This document shows positions 1 to 8,318 of a stretch of 64,000 nucleotides of DNA, one piece after another. This DNA is from Sphingopyxis sp. H115 (GTDB lineage Bacteria; Pseudomonadota; Alphaproteobacteria; Sphingomonadales; Sphingomonadaceae): NCBI RefSeq assembly GCF_001468465.1, contig NZ_LNSA01000005.1:1-64000 (forward strand). Reading direction: 5' to 3'. The first letter of the stretch is position 1, and each line of letters begins with the position of its first letter. The position numbers and the translations under genes are program-made. A model generated the notes under the pieces. The model did no database searches and had not been told where the DNA came from. It worked only from the letters and a program-made list of their open reading frames with translations.

Positions 1-2
1 GG

Positions 3-197
3 CTGGGTGACCAGTCCAACACGCTGACCTTCCGCTGGTCGATCGCCGATACCGGCGGCTGGTGGCAGATGCGCTTCGTCGGCGGCAACGATCCCGCCGT
101 CGCAGCCTGGTGGGCCGAGGCCGATGCGCGTGCCGTCAGCCGCCGCCGTTACTTTGCTGCCGAGCCCGGCGATATCGAGGGCTTGTGCGATGTTTAA
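3..197 (+). CDS. C-terminal end of an unrecognised protein (5' truncated by window edge)
   Basis: An open frame enters from the left edge (first complete codon at base 3) and ends at a TAA whose last base is 197. The 64 visible residues are rich in tryptophan and charged residues (for example TGGWWQMRF and AAWWAEADARAVSRRRYF) and carry no motif I recognise. Codon use matches the neighbours, so I take it as a genuine gene end. Its stop overlaps the start of the Dabb-like gene by 8 bases, which suggests translational coupling and one operon. Function unknown. Confidence 0.6.
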   Translation: MGDQSNTLTFRWSIADTGGWWQMRFVGGNDPAVAAWWAEADARAVSRRRYFAAEPGDIEGLCDV

Positions 198-813
198 GCT
201 GACCCGCCTCGTCACGCTGGCGGACCCCGCGCGGCTGGCACCGCTCGCCGACGAACTGCGCGCGCTCGCAAGAGCGCATATGGCCTACCGAACGCTCGTT
301 GCACCGACCCTGCCGGGCAGTCACTTCGGCGGCGATCTGCTCGCGCATGTCGCATTCGACAGCGCCGAGCAACGCGACGCATTCGGCGCGGCGCTCGTGC
401 CGCTGCTCGCCGGCGATGCGGCCGACGGCGCCGATTATCAGGGCTCGCCGGACGGCAAGCAAGCTCCCGATCTGGCGAACGGCGTCTACCGCGTTCTGCT
501 GCTCAGCGTCGACGAGGGCAGCGATCCCGCGGCTGTCGAACAATTCGAGGCCGAAACGCGGATGATGCCGCATTACATCCCCGCGATCCGCAACTGGCAG
601 CTCAGCCGCGCAGACGCGGCGGTCGGCGAGCGGCGCTGGACGCATGTCTGGGAACAGGAATATGCCGGGGTCGAGGGGCTGCTCGGCCCCTATATGCTCC
701 ACCCCTATCATTGGGCGCGGATCGATCGCTGGTTCGACCCCGAATGCCCCGACCGCATCGTCGACGCGCGGCTGTGTCACAGTTTTTGCGCGCTTGAGGC
801 GTCGATCCTTTAG
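190..813 (+). CDS. Dabb-like (stress-responsive A/B barrel) small-barrel protein
   Basis: A protein of about 207 residues beginning MFKLTRLVTLADP. I chose this ATG because it overlaps the upstream stop; a longer in-frame start at 124 would run through the previous gene. The C-terminal half (HVWEQEYAGVEGLLGPYM, then HPYHWARIDRWFDPE and DARLCHSF) resembles the Dabb/dimeric alpha-beta barrel family. Members are small ligand-binding or cyclase-like proteins and are often found in catabolic clusters. No catalytic residue can be assigned. It lies upstream of an XRE regulator and a P450, so a role in handling a hydrophobic substrate is plausible, but this is inference from context. Confidence 0.6.
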   Translation: MFKLTRLVTLADPARLAPLADELRALARAHMAYRTLVAPTLPGSHFGGDLLAHVAFDSAEQRDAFGAALVPLLAGDAADGADYQGSPDGKQAPDLANGVYRVLLLSVDEGSDPAAVEQFEAETRMMPHYIPAIRNWQLSRADAAVGERRWTHVWEQEYAGVEGLLGPYMLHPYHWARIDRWFDPECPDRIVDARLCHSFCALEASIL

Positions 814-828
814 GGTGATAAGCGCCCG

Positions 829-1632
829 ATGACGGCAACCGAGCCCCTGCATATGCAAAGCGCCTATCTGGTCGAGGCGCTGAAGCGTGTGTTGAAGGAG
901 CGCGGGATGACCTATGCTGATGTCGCGAGCGCGCTCGGTATCAGCCACGCGAGCGTCCGGCGCACCTTTGCGCAGCAGAGCTTCACCCTCGCGCGGATCG
1001 ACGAGATTTGCGAACTCGCCGGCATCGACTTCCTCGCGCTCGCGCGCATGGCCGACGAGATGCGGCCCGCAATGCCGGCGACGCTGACCGACGCGCAGGA
1101 ACAGGCGCTGGTCGACGAGCCGCTCGCGCTCTTCTGCTTCCACCTCGCACTCGGCGGCTGGACGGTCGACCGGATCGCGGCCGACTATGGCATCGACCAG
1201 ACGCAGCTGATCCCCGCGCTGCTCAAGCTCGAACGGATCGGGCTGATCCGGCTCCTCCCCGGCAATGTCATCCAGCTGATGACCGCGCGCAGCATCGGCT
1301 GGCGGCGCGGCGGGCCGATGCGGCGCTTCTTCGACCGGCGCGTCAAGGAGGAATTTCTGCAATATGATTTCTCGACGCCGGGATCGATCTGGGAATTCGA
1401 GATTGGCGAGCTGTCGGATGCGTCGCGCGCGCTGATCGAACGCCGGCTCGCGAGCCTGTTCCGCGAGGTTCGCGACCTGATCGCGCGCGACGCGCCGCTG
1501 CCGCCCGCGGTCAAGACCAACGTCGGGCTGCTCATCGCCTCGACCCCGATTCCGCTGCCGATGGTCGCGCGCGATGTCGGGTCGGGCTCGCTGGGCACCG
1601 GCAGGCGCGCCAGACGATCCTCAAAGGATTGA
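829..1632 (+). CDS. XRE/Cro-type helix-turn-helix transcriptional regulator
   Basis: 267 residues. Residues about 15-60 form a Cro/C1-type HTH: LVEALKRVLKERGMTYADVA, then ALGISHASVRRTFAQQ and FTLARIDEICELAG. The remaining 200 residues are a mostly helical region containing a second winged-helix-like segment (LGGWTVDRIAADYGID). It starts 15 bases after the Dabb-like stop, so it is probably co-transcribed with it. It precedes the P450 gene by about 100 bases and is the obvious candidate local regulator, though no operator was identified. Effector unknown. Confidence 0.75.
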   Translation: MTATEPLHMQSAYLVEALKRVLKERGMTYADVASALGISHASVRRTFAQQSFTLARIDEICELAGIDFLALARMADEMRPAMPATLTDAQEQALVDEPLALFCFHLALGGWTVDRIAADYGIDQTQLIPALLKLERIGLIRLLPGNVIQLMTARSIGWRRGGPMRRFFDRRVKEEFLQYDFSTPGSIWEFEIGELSDASRALIERRLASLFREVRDLIARDAPLPPAVKTNVGLLIASTPIPLPMVARDVGSGSLGTGRRARRSSKD

Positions 1633-1729
1633 AATTCGCGATTTGACCGCGAGGCGCTCGCGATCTGCCGTCGGCGCGCGATGATCCCTCCCGTTCGGCC
1701 GCGCAGACGGCGTCGAGAGGAGAATCAGC

Positions 1730-3148
1730 ATGCCGGCAATCGCCATGAAACCGCCCGCGATGGACGGAGGGATGCCGTTCCTCGGCCACCTCACCAGCTT
1801 CTTCAAGGACCCCGTGGCGTTGCTGCGCAAGGGGTATCAGGAGCACGGCCCGATCTATTCCTTCCGCATGGGCGGGCGGAACATGGTCGTGATGCTGGGC
1901 CCCGACAACAACCGCTTCGTATTCCAGGAAACCGACAAGCTACTGTCGATCCGCGAATCGATGCCCTTTTTCCACAAGATGTTCTCGCCCGACTTCTATT
2001 CCTTTGCCGAAATGGAGGAATATCTGAATCAGCGCGCGGTCATCATGCCGCGTTTCAAAGCGTCGGCGATGAAGCAATATGTGCCGGTGATGGCCGAAGA
2101 GGCGATGGCGCTCTGTCACCGGCTCGGCGACAGCGGCGAGTTCGATCTGATCCAGACGCTGGGCCCCGTGGTGATGGACATCGCGGCGCACAGCTTCATG
2201 GGCCGCGATTTCAAGCAAAAGCTCGGCCATGAATTTTTCGAGCTGTTCCGCGACTTTTCGGGCGGGATGGAATTTGTCCTGCCGCTGTGGCTCCCGACGA
2301 AGAAGATGCGCCGCAGCCAGGCCGCCAAGAAAAAGCTCCACCGCATCCTCGGCGACTGGATCAAGCAGCGCCGCGCGCACCCCGTCGAGCCCGCCGACTT
2401 CTTTCAGGACATGGTCGCGTCGACCTATCCCGACGGCCGCCCGATCCCCGACGAACTGATCATCCACATGATCCTGCTGCTCGTCTGGGCGGGGCACGAA
2501 ACGACCGCGGGGCAAGTCAGCTGGGCGATGATCGATATCCTCCAGAACCGCGACTATCAGCAAGTGCTGCGTGGCGAGATCGAGACGATCCTGGGTTCGG
2601 CGTCGGGCGCGGACCTCAGCTGGGAACAAGCGATCGCGATGCAGAAAATGGACCTCGCGCTGCGCGAGACCGAGCGCCTGCATCCCGTGGCCTTCACGAT
2701 GATCCGCAAGGCAGCGGCCGATTTCGAGCGCGACGGCTATCAGGTCCGCGAAGGCGACTGGATCCTGCTCGCGCCGTCGGTGAGCCACCGGATGAGCGAG
2801 ATATTCGACCGGCCCGACGACTATGATCCCGAGCGTTTCAACACCGAACGCGCCGATGCCAAGGTTGAATCGAACAGCCTGATCGGCTTTGGCGGCGGCA
2901 TGCACCGCTGCGCTGGCGTCAATTTTGCGCGGATGGAGATGAAGGCGCTGATCGCGATCCTGCTCCAGCGCTATGATATGGAATTGATCGACACACCGCG
3001 CCCGATCGCCGGAGCGGGGACCTATTGGCCCGAACAGCCGTGCCGGGTGCGCTACAAGCGGCGGGCCATCGCCGCGCGTGCACCCGCCGATCTGGAAGCC
3101 GCGGCAGCGGCTGCGGGCTGCCCGGCGCACGCGAAGGGTAAGAACTGA
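1730..3148 (+). CDS. Cytochrome P450, CYP51-clan-like
   Basis: 472 residues, a normal length for a soluble bacterial P450. All hallmark motifs are present: I-helix oxygen-activation motif AGHETT (residues 254-259), K-helix ExxR (E313, R316; RETERLHP), and heme-thiolate loop FGGGMHRCAG with Cys394 as the axial ligand. The central segment (FVLPLWLPTKKMRRSQAAKK) is CYP51-like, which hints at a steroid or terpenoid substrate. The stop overlaps the ferredoxin start by one base (TGATG), so the two are almost certainly co-translated and work together. A ferredoxin reductase occurs far away at 58248. The reaction is presumably NAD(P)H-driven hydroxylation; the substrate is unknown, and a steroid is inferred from the catabolic genes in the window. 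Confidence 0.9.
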   Translation: MPAIAMKPPAMDGGMPFLGHLTSFFKDPVALLRKGYQEHGPIYSFRMGGRNMVVMLGPDNNRFVFQETDKLLSIRESMPFFHKMFSPDFYSFAEMEEYLNQRAVIMPRFKASAMKQYVPVMAEEAMALCHRLGDSGEFDLIQTLGPVVMDIAAHSFMGRDFKQKLGHEFFELFRDFSGGMEFVLPLWLPTKKMRRSQAAKKKLHRILGDWIKQRRAHPVEPADFFQDMVASTYPDGRPIPDELIIHMILLLVWAGHETTAGQVSWAMIDILQNRDYQQVLRGEIETILGSASGADLSWEQAIAMQKMDLALRETERLHPVAFTMIRKAAADFERDGYQVREGDWILLAPSVSHRMSEIFDRPDDYDPERFNTERADAKVESNSLIGFGGGMHRCAGVNFARMEMKALIAILLQRYDMELIDTPRPIAGAGTYWPEQPCRVRYKRRAIAARAPADLEAAAAAAGCPAHAKGKN

Positions 3149-3483
3149 TGGCGCGTGTCACCTATGTCCAGCCCGACGGCAGCGAGAAGACGTGCACCAA
3201 TTTCGAGGGCATGGCGGTGATGCACCTCGCGATCGGCAATCTCGTCGACGGGATCGATGCATTATGCGGGGGCGTGCGCCAGTGCGGCACCTGCCACGTC
3301 TATGTCGACGACGCGTGGGCGGCGCGGGTCGGCCCGCCGGGCGGCGACGAGGCCGAGATGCTCGAGGCGCTTGCCGATTTTATCGAAGTCAAACCGACCA
3401 GCCGGTTGAGCTGCCAGATCCACATTACCGAGGAGCTGGACGGGCTGAGGGTCCATATCCCGAAAGAACAGCCGGGAATTTGA
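3148..3483 (+). CDS. 2Fe-2S ferredoxin (adrenodoxin/putidaredoxin type), P450 redox partner
   Basis: 111 residues, typical for vertebrate-type/putidaredoxin-like ferredoxins. The cluster ligands follow C-x5-C-x2-C with a distant fourth Cys: CGGVRQCGTC around residues 40-49 and SCQI near residue 90. The start codon overlaps the P450 stop by one base, so it is expected to shuttle electrons from an NAD(P)H-dependent ferredoxin reductase to that P450 in the cytoplasm. A strong intrinsic terminator follows 35 bases downstream and closes the operon. Confidence 0.9.
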   Translation: MARVTYVQPDGSEKTCTNFEGMAVMHLAIGNLVDGIDALCGGVRQCGTCHVYVDDAWAARVGPPGGDEAEMLEALADFIEVKPTSRLSCQIHITEELDGLRVHIPKEQPGI

Positions 3484-3517
3484 ACGACTTGCCATGAGGA
3501 GACACCTTGGGCGACCT

Positions 3518-3542
3518 GGGGCGGCTTTGCCGCCCCTTTTTT
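3518..3542 (+). terminator. Rho-independent terminator after P450-ferredoxin operon
   Basis: A perfect 8-bp GC stem (GGGGCGGC / GCCGCCCC) with a TTT loop is followed by six T residues. It sits 35 bases after the ferredoxin stop, and transcription of the next gene must restart downstream. Confidence 0.9.
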
Positions 3543-3551
3543 CGTTCGCGC

Positions 3552-3575
3552 ACCTACCACCAAAAGGGGGTAGGG
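3552..3575. promoter_or_regulatory. Candidate operator upstream of TonB receptor
   Basis: An imperfect inverted repeat with CCTACC and GGGTAGG arms flanks an A-rich centre, in the gap between the terminator and the TonB receptor (start 3684). It has the same C-rich / AT / G-rich architecture as short palindromes before fadD3 (19090) and in the ipdA/SDR divergent region (34033). No regulator can be assigned from sequence alone. Confidence 0.3.
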
Positions 3576-3683
3576 AATTGCCCTCTTGCGTAGGTATATA
3601 TTGCTGACGTTACGCATATCGTGATACTAGATCGATAAATTGCGCATCTTACGCCGCAATGGACAGAAAGAGGGATGGGACTG

Positions 3684-6044
3684 ATGAAGCATCGCACATA
3701 TTGCCGCGCACAAATCGCCGCCGCCGCGCTGATCGCGCCCTGGATGGCGGTCGCCGCGCAGGCGCAGGAGGCGGCGCCCGCCACCGAAGAGGCCACGGCC
3801 GGGGGCCTCGACGAGATCATCGTCACCGCCCAGAAGCGTTCCGAAAGCCTGCAGGACACCCCGCTCGCGATCAGTGCGATCGGGGCCGAGGCGATCGAGC
3901 AGCGGGGGATCACCAGCGTCGCCGCGCTCGGCAGTGCCGCCCCGAACCTGATCATCACCGAAACGCCGTCGGCGACCGCCAACCCGTCGATTTCGATCCG
4001 CGGCATCGTCGACAACGATCCCATCCTCACCGCCGACCCGGCCGTCGGCCTCTATGTCGACGGCGTCATTGTTGGCCGTTCGGCGGGCGCGCTGTTCGAT
4101 ATGATGGACCTCGAACGCGTCGAGGTGCTGCGCGGGCCGCAGGGCACGCTCTACGGCCGCAACACGACCGGCGGCGCGGTCAACCTCATCTCGGCCAAGC
4201 CGTCCAAGGATTTCGGCGGCAAGCTGCAGGTCGGCTACGGCAAGTTCGACGAATTTATGGTGAAGGCGCTCATCGACACCGGCGAGCTCGGCGATACCGG
4301 CCTCGCCCTCAAGCTCGGCTATTATCACAGCCAGCGCAACGGGACGGTCGACAATCTGCTCGAACCCTTGGACAAGCGCGACCCGGGCGCGCGTAACACC
4401 GACGCCGTGCGCGCGGCGGTGCGCTTCGACAAGGGCACGGGCTTCACCGTCGATTATGTCTTCGATTCGAGCGATCGCAACGGCCGCGCCAACGCCTTCC
4501 AGCTGCGCGCGGTGCGTCAGGACATTCTCGACTATCTCAATTTCTCGTCGGCTTTCGGGGGAACTGCGCCGGTGGTGTCGCAGGACCGGCTGTCGCAGGT
4601 CCGCCTAGATAACGACGGCAATGCCCATGACAAGGTGCAGGGTCATGCGCTGACGATCAATTGGGAGATCGGCGACGCGACGCTGCGGTCGATCACAGGC
4701 TATCGCAAATGGGACAATGTCAGCGACAGCTCGGATCTCGACGGCAACGGCGGGCTGGTCGGTTTCCTCGTCAGCCCCGCGATCCTCGTGCCGCCCAACG
4801 CCTTCATTCCCCAGGGCATCGGGCCGATCGACCTGTTCAGCACCAGCAACGAGCGGCACCAAAAGCAGTTCTCGCAGGAGTTCAACCTGATCGGATCGAT
4901 CGGCGACGAATTCGACTATGTGCTCGGCGCCTATTATTTCCGCGAACGCGCGACGGAGGATAATCCGCAGCGCTTCACGCTGGTCCTCCCTTCGCCGGTG
5001 CCGATCCCGATCGCCCCGGGCGTCAATCTCAACAGCTTCGGCGTCAATCTCGGCACCTTGCTGTCCTATCGCCATATCTCGCGATCGATGGCGGCATTCA
5101 GCCAGCTGACGTGGAAACCCGCTGCGCTCGACAGCAGGCTCAGCATCACCGGTGGGCTGCGCTACACCGAGGACAAGAAGCACCTGATCCAGTCGGCGCC
5201 GGTGCCGCCGGCGCCGCGCGACCTGACGCGCAAGTTCAACCGGCTCAACTGGCTGGCCAACATATCCTATGACTGGAGCGACGACATCATGACCTATGTC
5301 CGTGCCAGCACGGGCTACAAGGCGGGTGGCTTCAACGCGCGCGCGGCCGATAACAATGGCTTCAATCCCGAGGACCTGACCTCGTACGAGATCGGGTTCA
5401 AGAGCGAGCTGTTCGATCGCCGCGTTCGCTTCAACGTCGCGGCGTTCCATGCGATCTACGATGATCTGCAGGTGCAGCAGTTCCTCGCCGGTACCGGCGG
5501 GGCGGCGAGCACCACGGTCAACGCCGCGAAGGCGACCTATACGGGGATCGAGGCCGAGCTTCAGGCGCAGATCACGGACGGCCTCACGATCGACGGTTCG
5601 ATCGGCTACACCGACCGCAAGTATAAGGAGTTCCTGTTCGTCGATCCGATGACCGGGGTGGCGAGCGACATTTCGGACGTCGCCAAATTCCAGTATTCGG
5701 CGGCGACCACGGCGAATGTGGGTGCGCAATATGAAACCGAACTGGGCAATTTCGGAAAGCTGACCGCGCGCGCCGACTGGAGCTATCGCAGCAAGATCTA
5801 TTGGCACCCGGTCAATCCCTTCAACGACGCGATCGCCGACGGCGGCGTCGGGCTCGTCAACGCGCGCCTGTCGATCTCCGACGTCGATGTCGGCGGTGCG
5901 AAGGCTTCGATCGCGGTCTGGGGCCGGAACCTCACGAAAGAAGAATATATGCTCTCGGGCATCGACTTCGGCTCGCTGGGGTTTGCGGGCGTGATGTACG
6001 GCGACCCGCGCAGCTATGGCATCGAGGTCGGATTTAAATTCTGA
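3684..6044 (+). CDS. TonB-dependent outer-membrane receptor
   Basis: 786 residues from MKHRTYCRAQ; this ATG has AGGGA 8 bases upstream, whereas the ATG at 3675 sits directly on the purine run. An N-terminal signal peptide ends near VAAQAQE. A TonB-box/plug start follows (LDEIIVTAQKRSESLQDTP), then plug signatures LERVEVLRGPQGTLYGRNTTGG and a long beta-barrel ending in an aromatic residue (EVGFKF). It belongs to the sphingomonad receptor type often linked to hydrophobic or aromatic substrates rather than siderophores. It lies just after the P450-ferredoxin operon and is closed by its own terminator. Substrate unknown; uptake of a steroid-like compound is inferred. Confidence 0.92.
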   Translation: MKHRTYCRAQIAAAALIAPWMAVAAQAQEAAPATEEATAGGLDEIIVTAQKRSESLQDTPLAISAIGAEAIEQRGITSVAALGSAAPNLIITETPSATANPSISIRGIVDNDPILTADPAVGLYVDGVIVGRSAGALFDMMDLERVEVLRGPQGTLYGRNTTGGAVNLISAKPSKDFGGKLQVGYGKFDEFMVKALIDTGELGDTGLALKLGYYHSQRNGTVDNLLEPLDKRDPGARNTDAVRAAVRFDKGTGFTVDYVFDSSDRNGRANAFQLRAVRQDILDYLNFSSAFGGTAPVVSQDRLSQVRLDNDGNAHDKVQGHALTINWEIGDATLRSITGYRKWDNVSDSSDLDGNGGLVGFLVSPAILVPPNAFIPQGIGPIDLFSTSNERHQKQFSQEFNLIGSIGDEFDYVLGAYYFRERATEDNPQRFTLVLPSPVPIPIAPGVNLNSFGVNLGTLLSYRHISRSMAAFSQLTWKPAALDSRLSITGGLRYTEDKKHLIQSAPVPPAPRDLTRKFNRLNWLANISYDWSDDIMTYVRASTGYKAGGFNARAADNNGFNPEDLTSYEIGFKSELFDRRVRFNVAAFHAIYDDLQVQQFLAGTGGAASTTVNAAKATYTGIEAELQAQITDGLTIDGSIGYTDRKYKEFLFVDPMTGVASDISDVAKFQYSAATTANVGAQYETELGNFGKLTARADWSYRSKIYWHPVNPFNDAIADGGVGLVNARLSISDVDVGGAKASIAVWGRNLTKEEYMLSGIDFGSLGFAGVMYGDPRSYGIEVGFKF

Positions 6045-6073
6045 CCTGATAACTCGGTCATGGAGGGCGACTG

Positions 6074-6112
6074 AGCCGGGTGCCGTTCCGTCGGCATCCG
6101 GCTTTCTTTTTT
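6074..6112 (+). terminator. Rho-independent terminator after TonB receptor
   Basis: A 12-bp stem (AGCCGGGTGCCG / CGGCATCCGGCT with G-U pairs) and a 6-base loop are followed by TTCTTTTTT. It lies 30 bases after the receptor stop codon. Confidence 0.9.
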
Positions 6113-6160
6113 GGGCGCGAGGAAGGTAGCGAGCGAACTTGGCCGTTACCGCTTCCCCAA

Positions 6161-6245
6161 CCCGTTAGCGCCGAGCGAAGCCGAGATTCCCCTCAGGCTG
6201 GGAGAAGCGTCGGTGGGTGTCTCGACTTCGCTCGACACGAACGGG
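6161..6245. repeat. Dispersed imperfect inverted repeat (sphingomonad REP-like)
   Basis: Arms of 26 bases at 6161-6186 and 6220-6245 share CCCGTT, CGAGCGAAG and CGAGA in inverted orientation and enclose a 33-base centre. The motif around TCGAGCGAAGTCGAGA is of the type scattered through sphingomonad intergenic regions. It lies in the roughly 600-base gap between the TonB receptor and the DUF3011 gene, which otherwise holds only repeats. Confidence 0.65.
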
Positions 6246-6289
6246 AAAGAGGTTCGTCGGCTTTCGACCGGAAGTGGACATTGTTTCTT

Positions 6290-6362
6290 CGTCATCCCGG
6301 ACTTGATCCGGGATCCATCGCGGCGTCGAGGTCATGGACCCCGGATCAAGTCCGGGGTGACG
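6290..6362. repeat. Long inverted repeat, 23-base arms
   Basis: Arms at 6290-6312 and 6340-6362 are reverse complements at 22 of 23 positions, with core CCCGGACTTGATCCGGG, around a 27-base spacer. This is a widely dispersed intergenic palindrome of alphaproteobacteria. A related but distinct element is at 15416-15501. It could fold as a stable RNA hairpin. Confidence 0.8.
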
Positions 6363-6410
6363 AGGGTGGGGAGGAACGTCGGCTCACCACCCCAACTCCG
6401 ACGCCCGCCC

Positions 6411-6573
6411 AAAACGTTTTTCTTACAATATTCGGCTATGCCAGCCTTCATCGCGCCTCTTTCATCCGCTAGATAAATGCAGTTGCCAGCCGGTTGGCGC
6501 AAGCGATCGCGGACAGCCGCATCCGCGGCGTCAAATCGAGCGGCGCACAAGGCTGACCTTCACTGATCTTTGA
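6411..6573. repeat. Diverged dispersed repeat, copy A
   Basis: This segment shares a colinear series of blocks with 21547-21716: AAAACG near the start, then TGCCAGCCTTCATC, CTCTTTCA, and at the far end GCACAAGGCTGACCTT followed by CTGA and CTTTG. The middle portions have diverged in sequence and slightly in length. Neither copy has a convincing open reading frame. It could be a mobile-element remnant, a non-coding RNA or a repeated regulatory element. Confidence 0.5.
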
Positions 6574-6644
6574 GCGGTGTCACCGACAGTTCCGGCTCAC
6601 CGCCACGCGGCAGCAACGTCCCTTCGCCGGTCGGCCGCCAGCCC

Positions 6645-7607
6645 TCAGGTAAAGTCGAGCTGGATGATATCGCTCGGCGTCGCGCGGCAATACATTTCGA
6701 TCTGCTTTGCCCCGTCGGGATAGGTCGCGGTCATCGCCGCGCGGATACGCCAGCCGCCGTTGCCCTGCTCGAGGTGGATCAGCCGGTCGTACGACAGCCG
6801 CGTGCCCCCCGTGATCCCGATCTGCCGTGCAGCATCGTTCATGCAATTCTGGACCGACGGTCGTGACGCGCTCGGCAGACTGTTCAGGTTTGCGCTGAGC
6901 ATTGCCGGGCCCTGCGGCGGATGCGTCGTCGCGCTTTCGTCGGCGGTGCCGTCCGCCTTCTTCTTTTTCTGGCTTGCGAGCAGCGCGAGCAACCCGCCGG
7001 CGACAACGATACCCCCAATGATCAGCCCCGTACTCGGCCCCTTGTCCTTTTCGGGGGGGCGCGTGTTGCGATAGCCATAGCCGAACTGGGCGCGGCACCC
7101 CTTGTCGACCCATATATAGTCGTTGGTATAGCCCCATTGGCGTCCGGCATTGCACTTGCCCGCAATCTTTCGGGTCAGCTCGACACGATTGTCGGTGCGT
7201 ACATTGCACTGCTCATAGCGATACTGCCAGGATTCGCAGTTCAGCGTCCCCGCAAAATCATTGCTCGGATAGCCGCCGCCTCCGCCAGCGTAGCCATAGC
7301 GGAATTCGGCGCGGCAACCGCCCGACACCCATATCTGGTTGGCGTCGAACCCCCAGTCGCGTCCCTTCGAGCAGCGCCCGCCGATCACGCGTGTCAAATC
7401 GACGCGATTGTCGGTCCGCACCTTGCAGCGTTGCTGGCGATTGCCATTGGATTCACAGCGGATCGTGCCCGCATAGCCCCGATCATATCCCGGCTGTGTC
7501 GGCGGGGGCGGATAGGGATAGGTGGTCGCCTGTGCGAAGGCCGGGACCGTCATTTGCGATGCGATAAGCGAAGCCGCAGTGACGGCTGTGACGACTGGAT
7601 TACGCAT
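6645..7607 (-). CDS. Exported protein with two DUF3011 repeats and a membrane anchor
   Basis: 320 residues. An N-terminal signal peptide (SLIASQMTVPAFAQA) is followed by two DUF3011-type repeats of about 60 residues. Each has the pattern CES..., QRC or QC, VRTDNRV-LTR, GKC or GRC, WG, W, GGCRA or KGCRA, with paired cysteines likely to form disulfides. A transmembrane helix follows (GLIIGGIVVAGGLLALLA), then KKKK and a C-terminal domain with two more cysteines. Both repeats therefore probably lie in the periplasm. The family's molecular role is not established. The gene is monocistronic and divergent from the next one. Confidence 0.8.
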   Translation of the reverse strand: MRNPVVTAVTAASLIASQMTVPAFAQATTYPYPPPPTQPGYDRGYAGTIRCESNGNRQQRCKVRTDNRVDLTRVIGGRCSKGRDWGFDANQIWVSGGCRAEFRYGYAGGGGGYPSNDFAGTLNCESWQYRYEQCNVRTDNRVELTRKIAGKCNAGRQWGYTNDYIWVDKGCRAQFGYGYRNTRPPEKDKGPSTGLIIGGIVVAGGLLALLASQKKKKADGTADESATTHPPQGPAMLSANLNSLPSASRPSVQNCMNDAARQIGITGGTRLSYDRLIHLEQGNGGWRIRAAMTATYPDGAKQIEMYCRATPSDIIQLDFT

Positions 7608-7804
7608 GCTCTTTTCTCCCCTGTTGAACCTGCTTCCCGTGCGCCCTTATCCTGCGATCTTTGCGCGATAGTTTCACAATTTCCTCCCGAACGCCATGTG
7701 CAAAGCGCGGCACGCGGAAGAAGGTTTATCGATGCTTTTCTTCTTCCACAGGATCGGCTAGCCTTTTTCCGCCCCTGGGTCGCGCCACAGCAGGGGATCC
7801 AAAA

Positions 7805-8275
7805 ATGAGCGTTTCGATTATCGACGGCAGCATCGAGTCTGCCGACTTCAAGCGCGCCCGCGGCGGCGTGAGCATTTTTCGCAGCATTGGTTTTCAACAG
7901 GACGGCGTCGGACCGCGGACGATCCGCAACGCGGTCGTCACCGACAGCATAGCTGCCGAACTGGTGCCCGGCACGCGCGGCCGCTTCTACGTCTATAACG
8001 CATTCGATTTGAGGGGCGTCCACGGTATCCGCACCGCCGACGGGCGCGAAGTCCATGGCTTTCCCGGCAACAACCAGAAGATTTTCCTGATCATGGGCAT
8101 CGTGAACATCCTGTGGATCGCACTCGTCGTCGCGACGCGCGACGCAGTTCCGATGCTAGGGGTTGCGCTGCTGATCCTTGCCGTCGTCGGCTATATCTTC
8201 ATGGGCAAAGGACGGCGCGAGGCGCAGGCGCAGTTCGAGGGCGATGCGGGCTATCGTTCGCCTTCGTCCGCATAG
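7805..8275 (+). CDS. Small two-helix membrane protein, function unknown
   Basis: 156 residues from MSVSIIDGSIE; the ATG is preceded by an AGGGGA stretch, and the upstream extension has poor codon use. A soluble N-terminal half (residues 1-90) is followed by two adjacent membrane helices (IFLIMGIVNILWIALVVA and MLGVALLILAVVGYIFMG) and a charged tail. No family recognised. It ends 43 bases before murA in the same direction and may share its transcript. Confidence 0.7.
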   Translation: MSVSIIDGSIESADFKRARGGVSIFRSIGFQQDGVGPRTIRNAVVTDSIAAELVPGTRGRFYVYNAFDLRGVHGIRTADGREVHGFPGNNQKIFLIMGIVNILWIALVVATRDAVPMLGVALLILAVVGYIFMGKGRREAQAQFEGDAGYRSPSSA

Positions 8276-8318
8276 CTAGTCCGCTTGCACGGCCCCGCGC
8301 ATGCGCTAAAGACGGCCG

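Noticed and set aside
136-1362. 408-codon minus-strand open frame
   Set aside because: Runs antisense to the Dabb and XRE genes; the plus-strand HTH and barrel motifs are clear, so this is a shadow.
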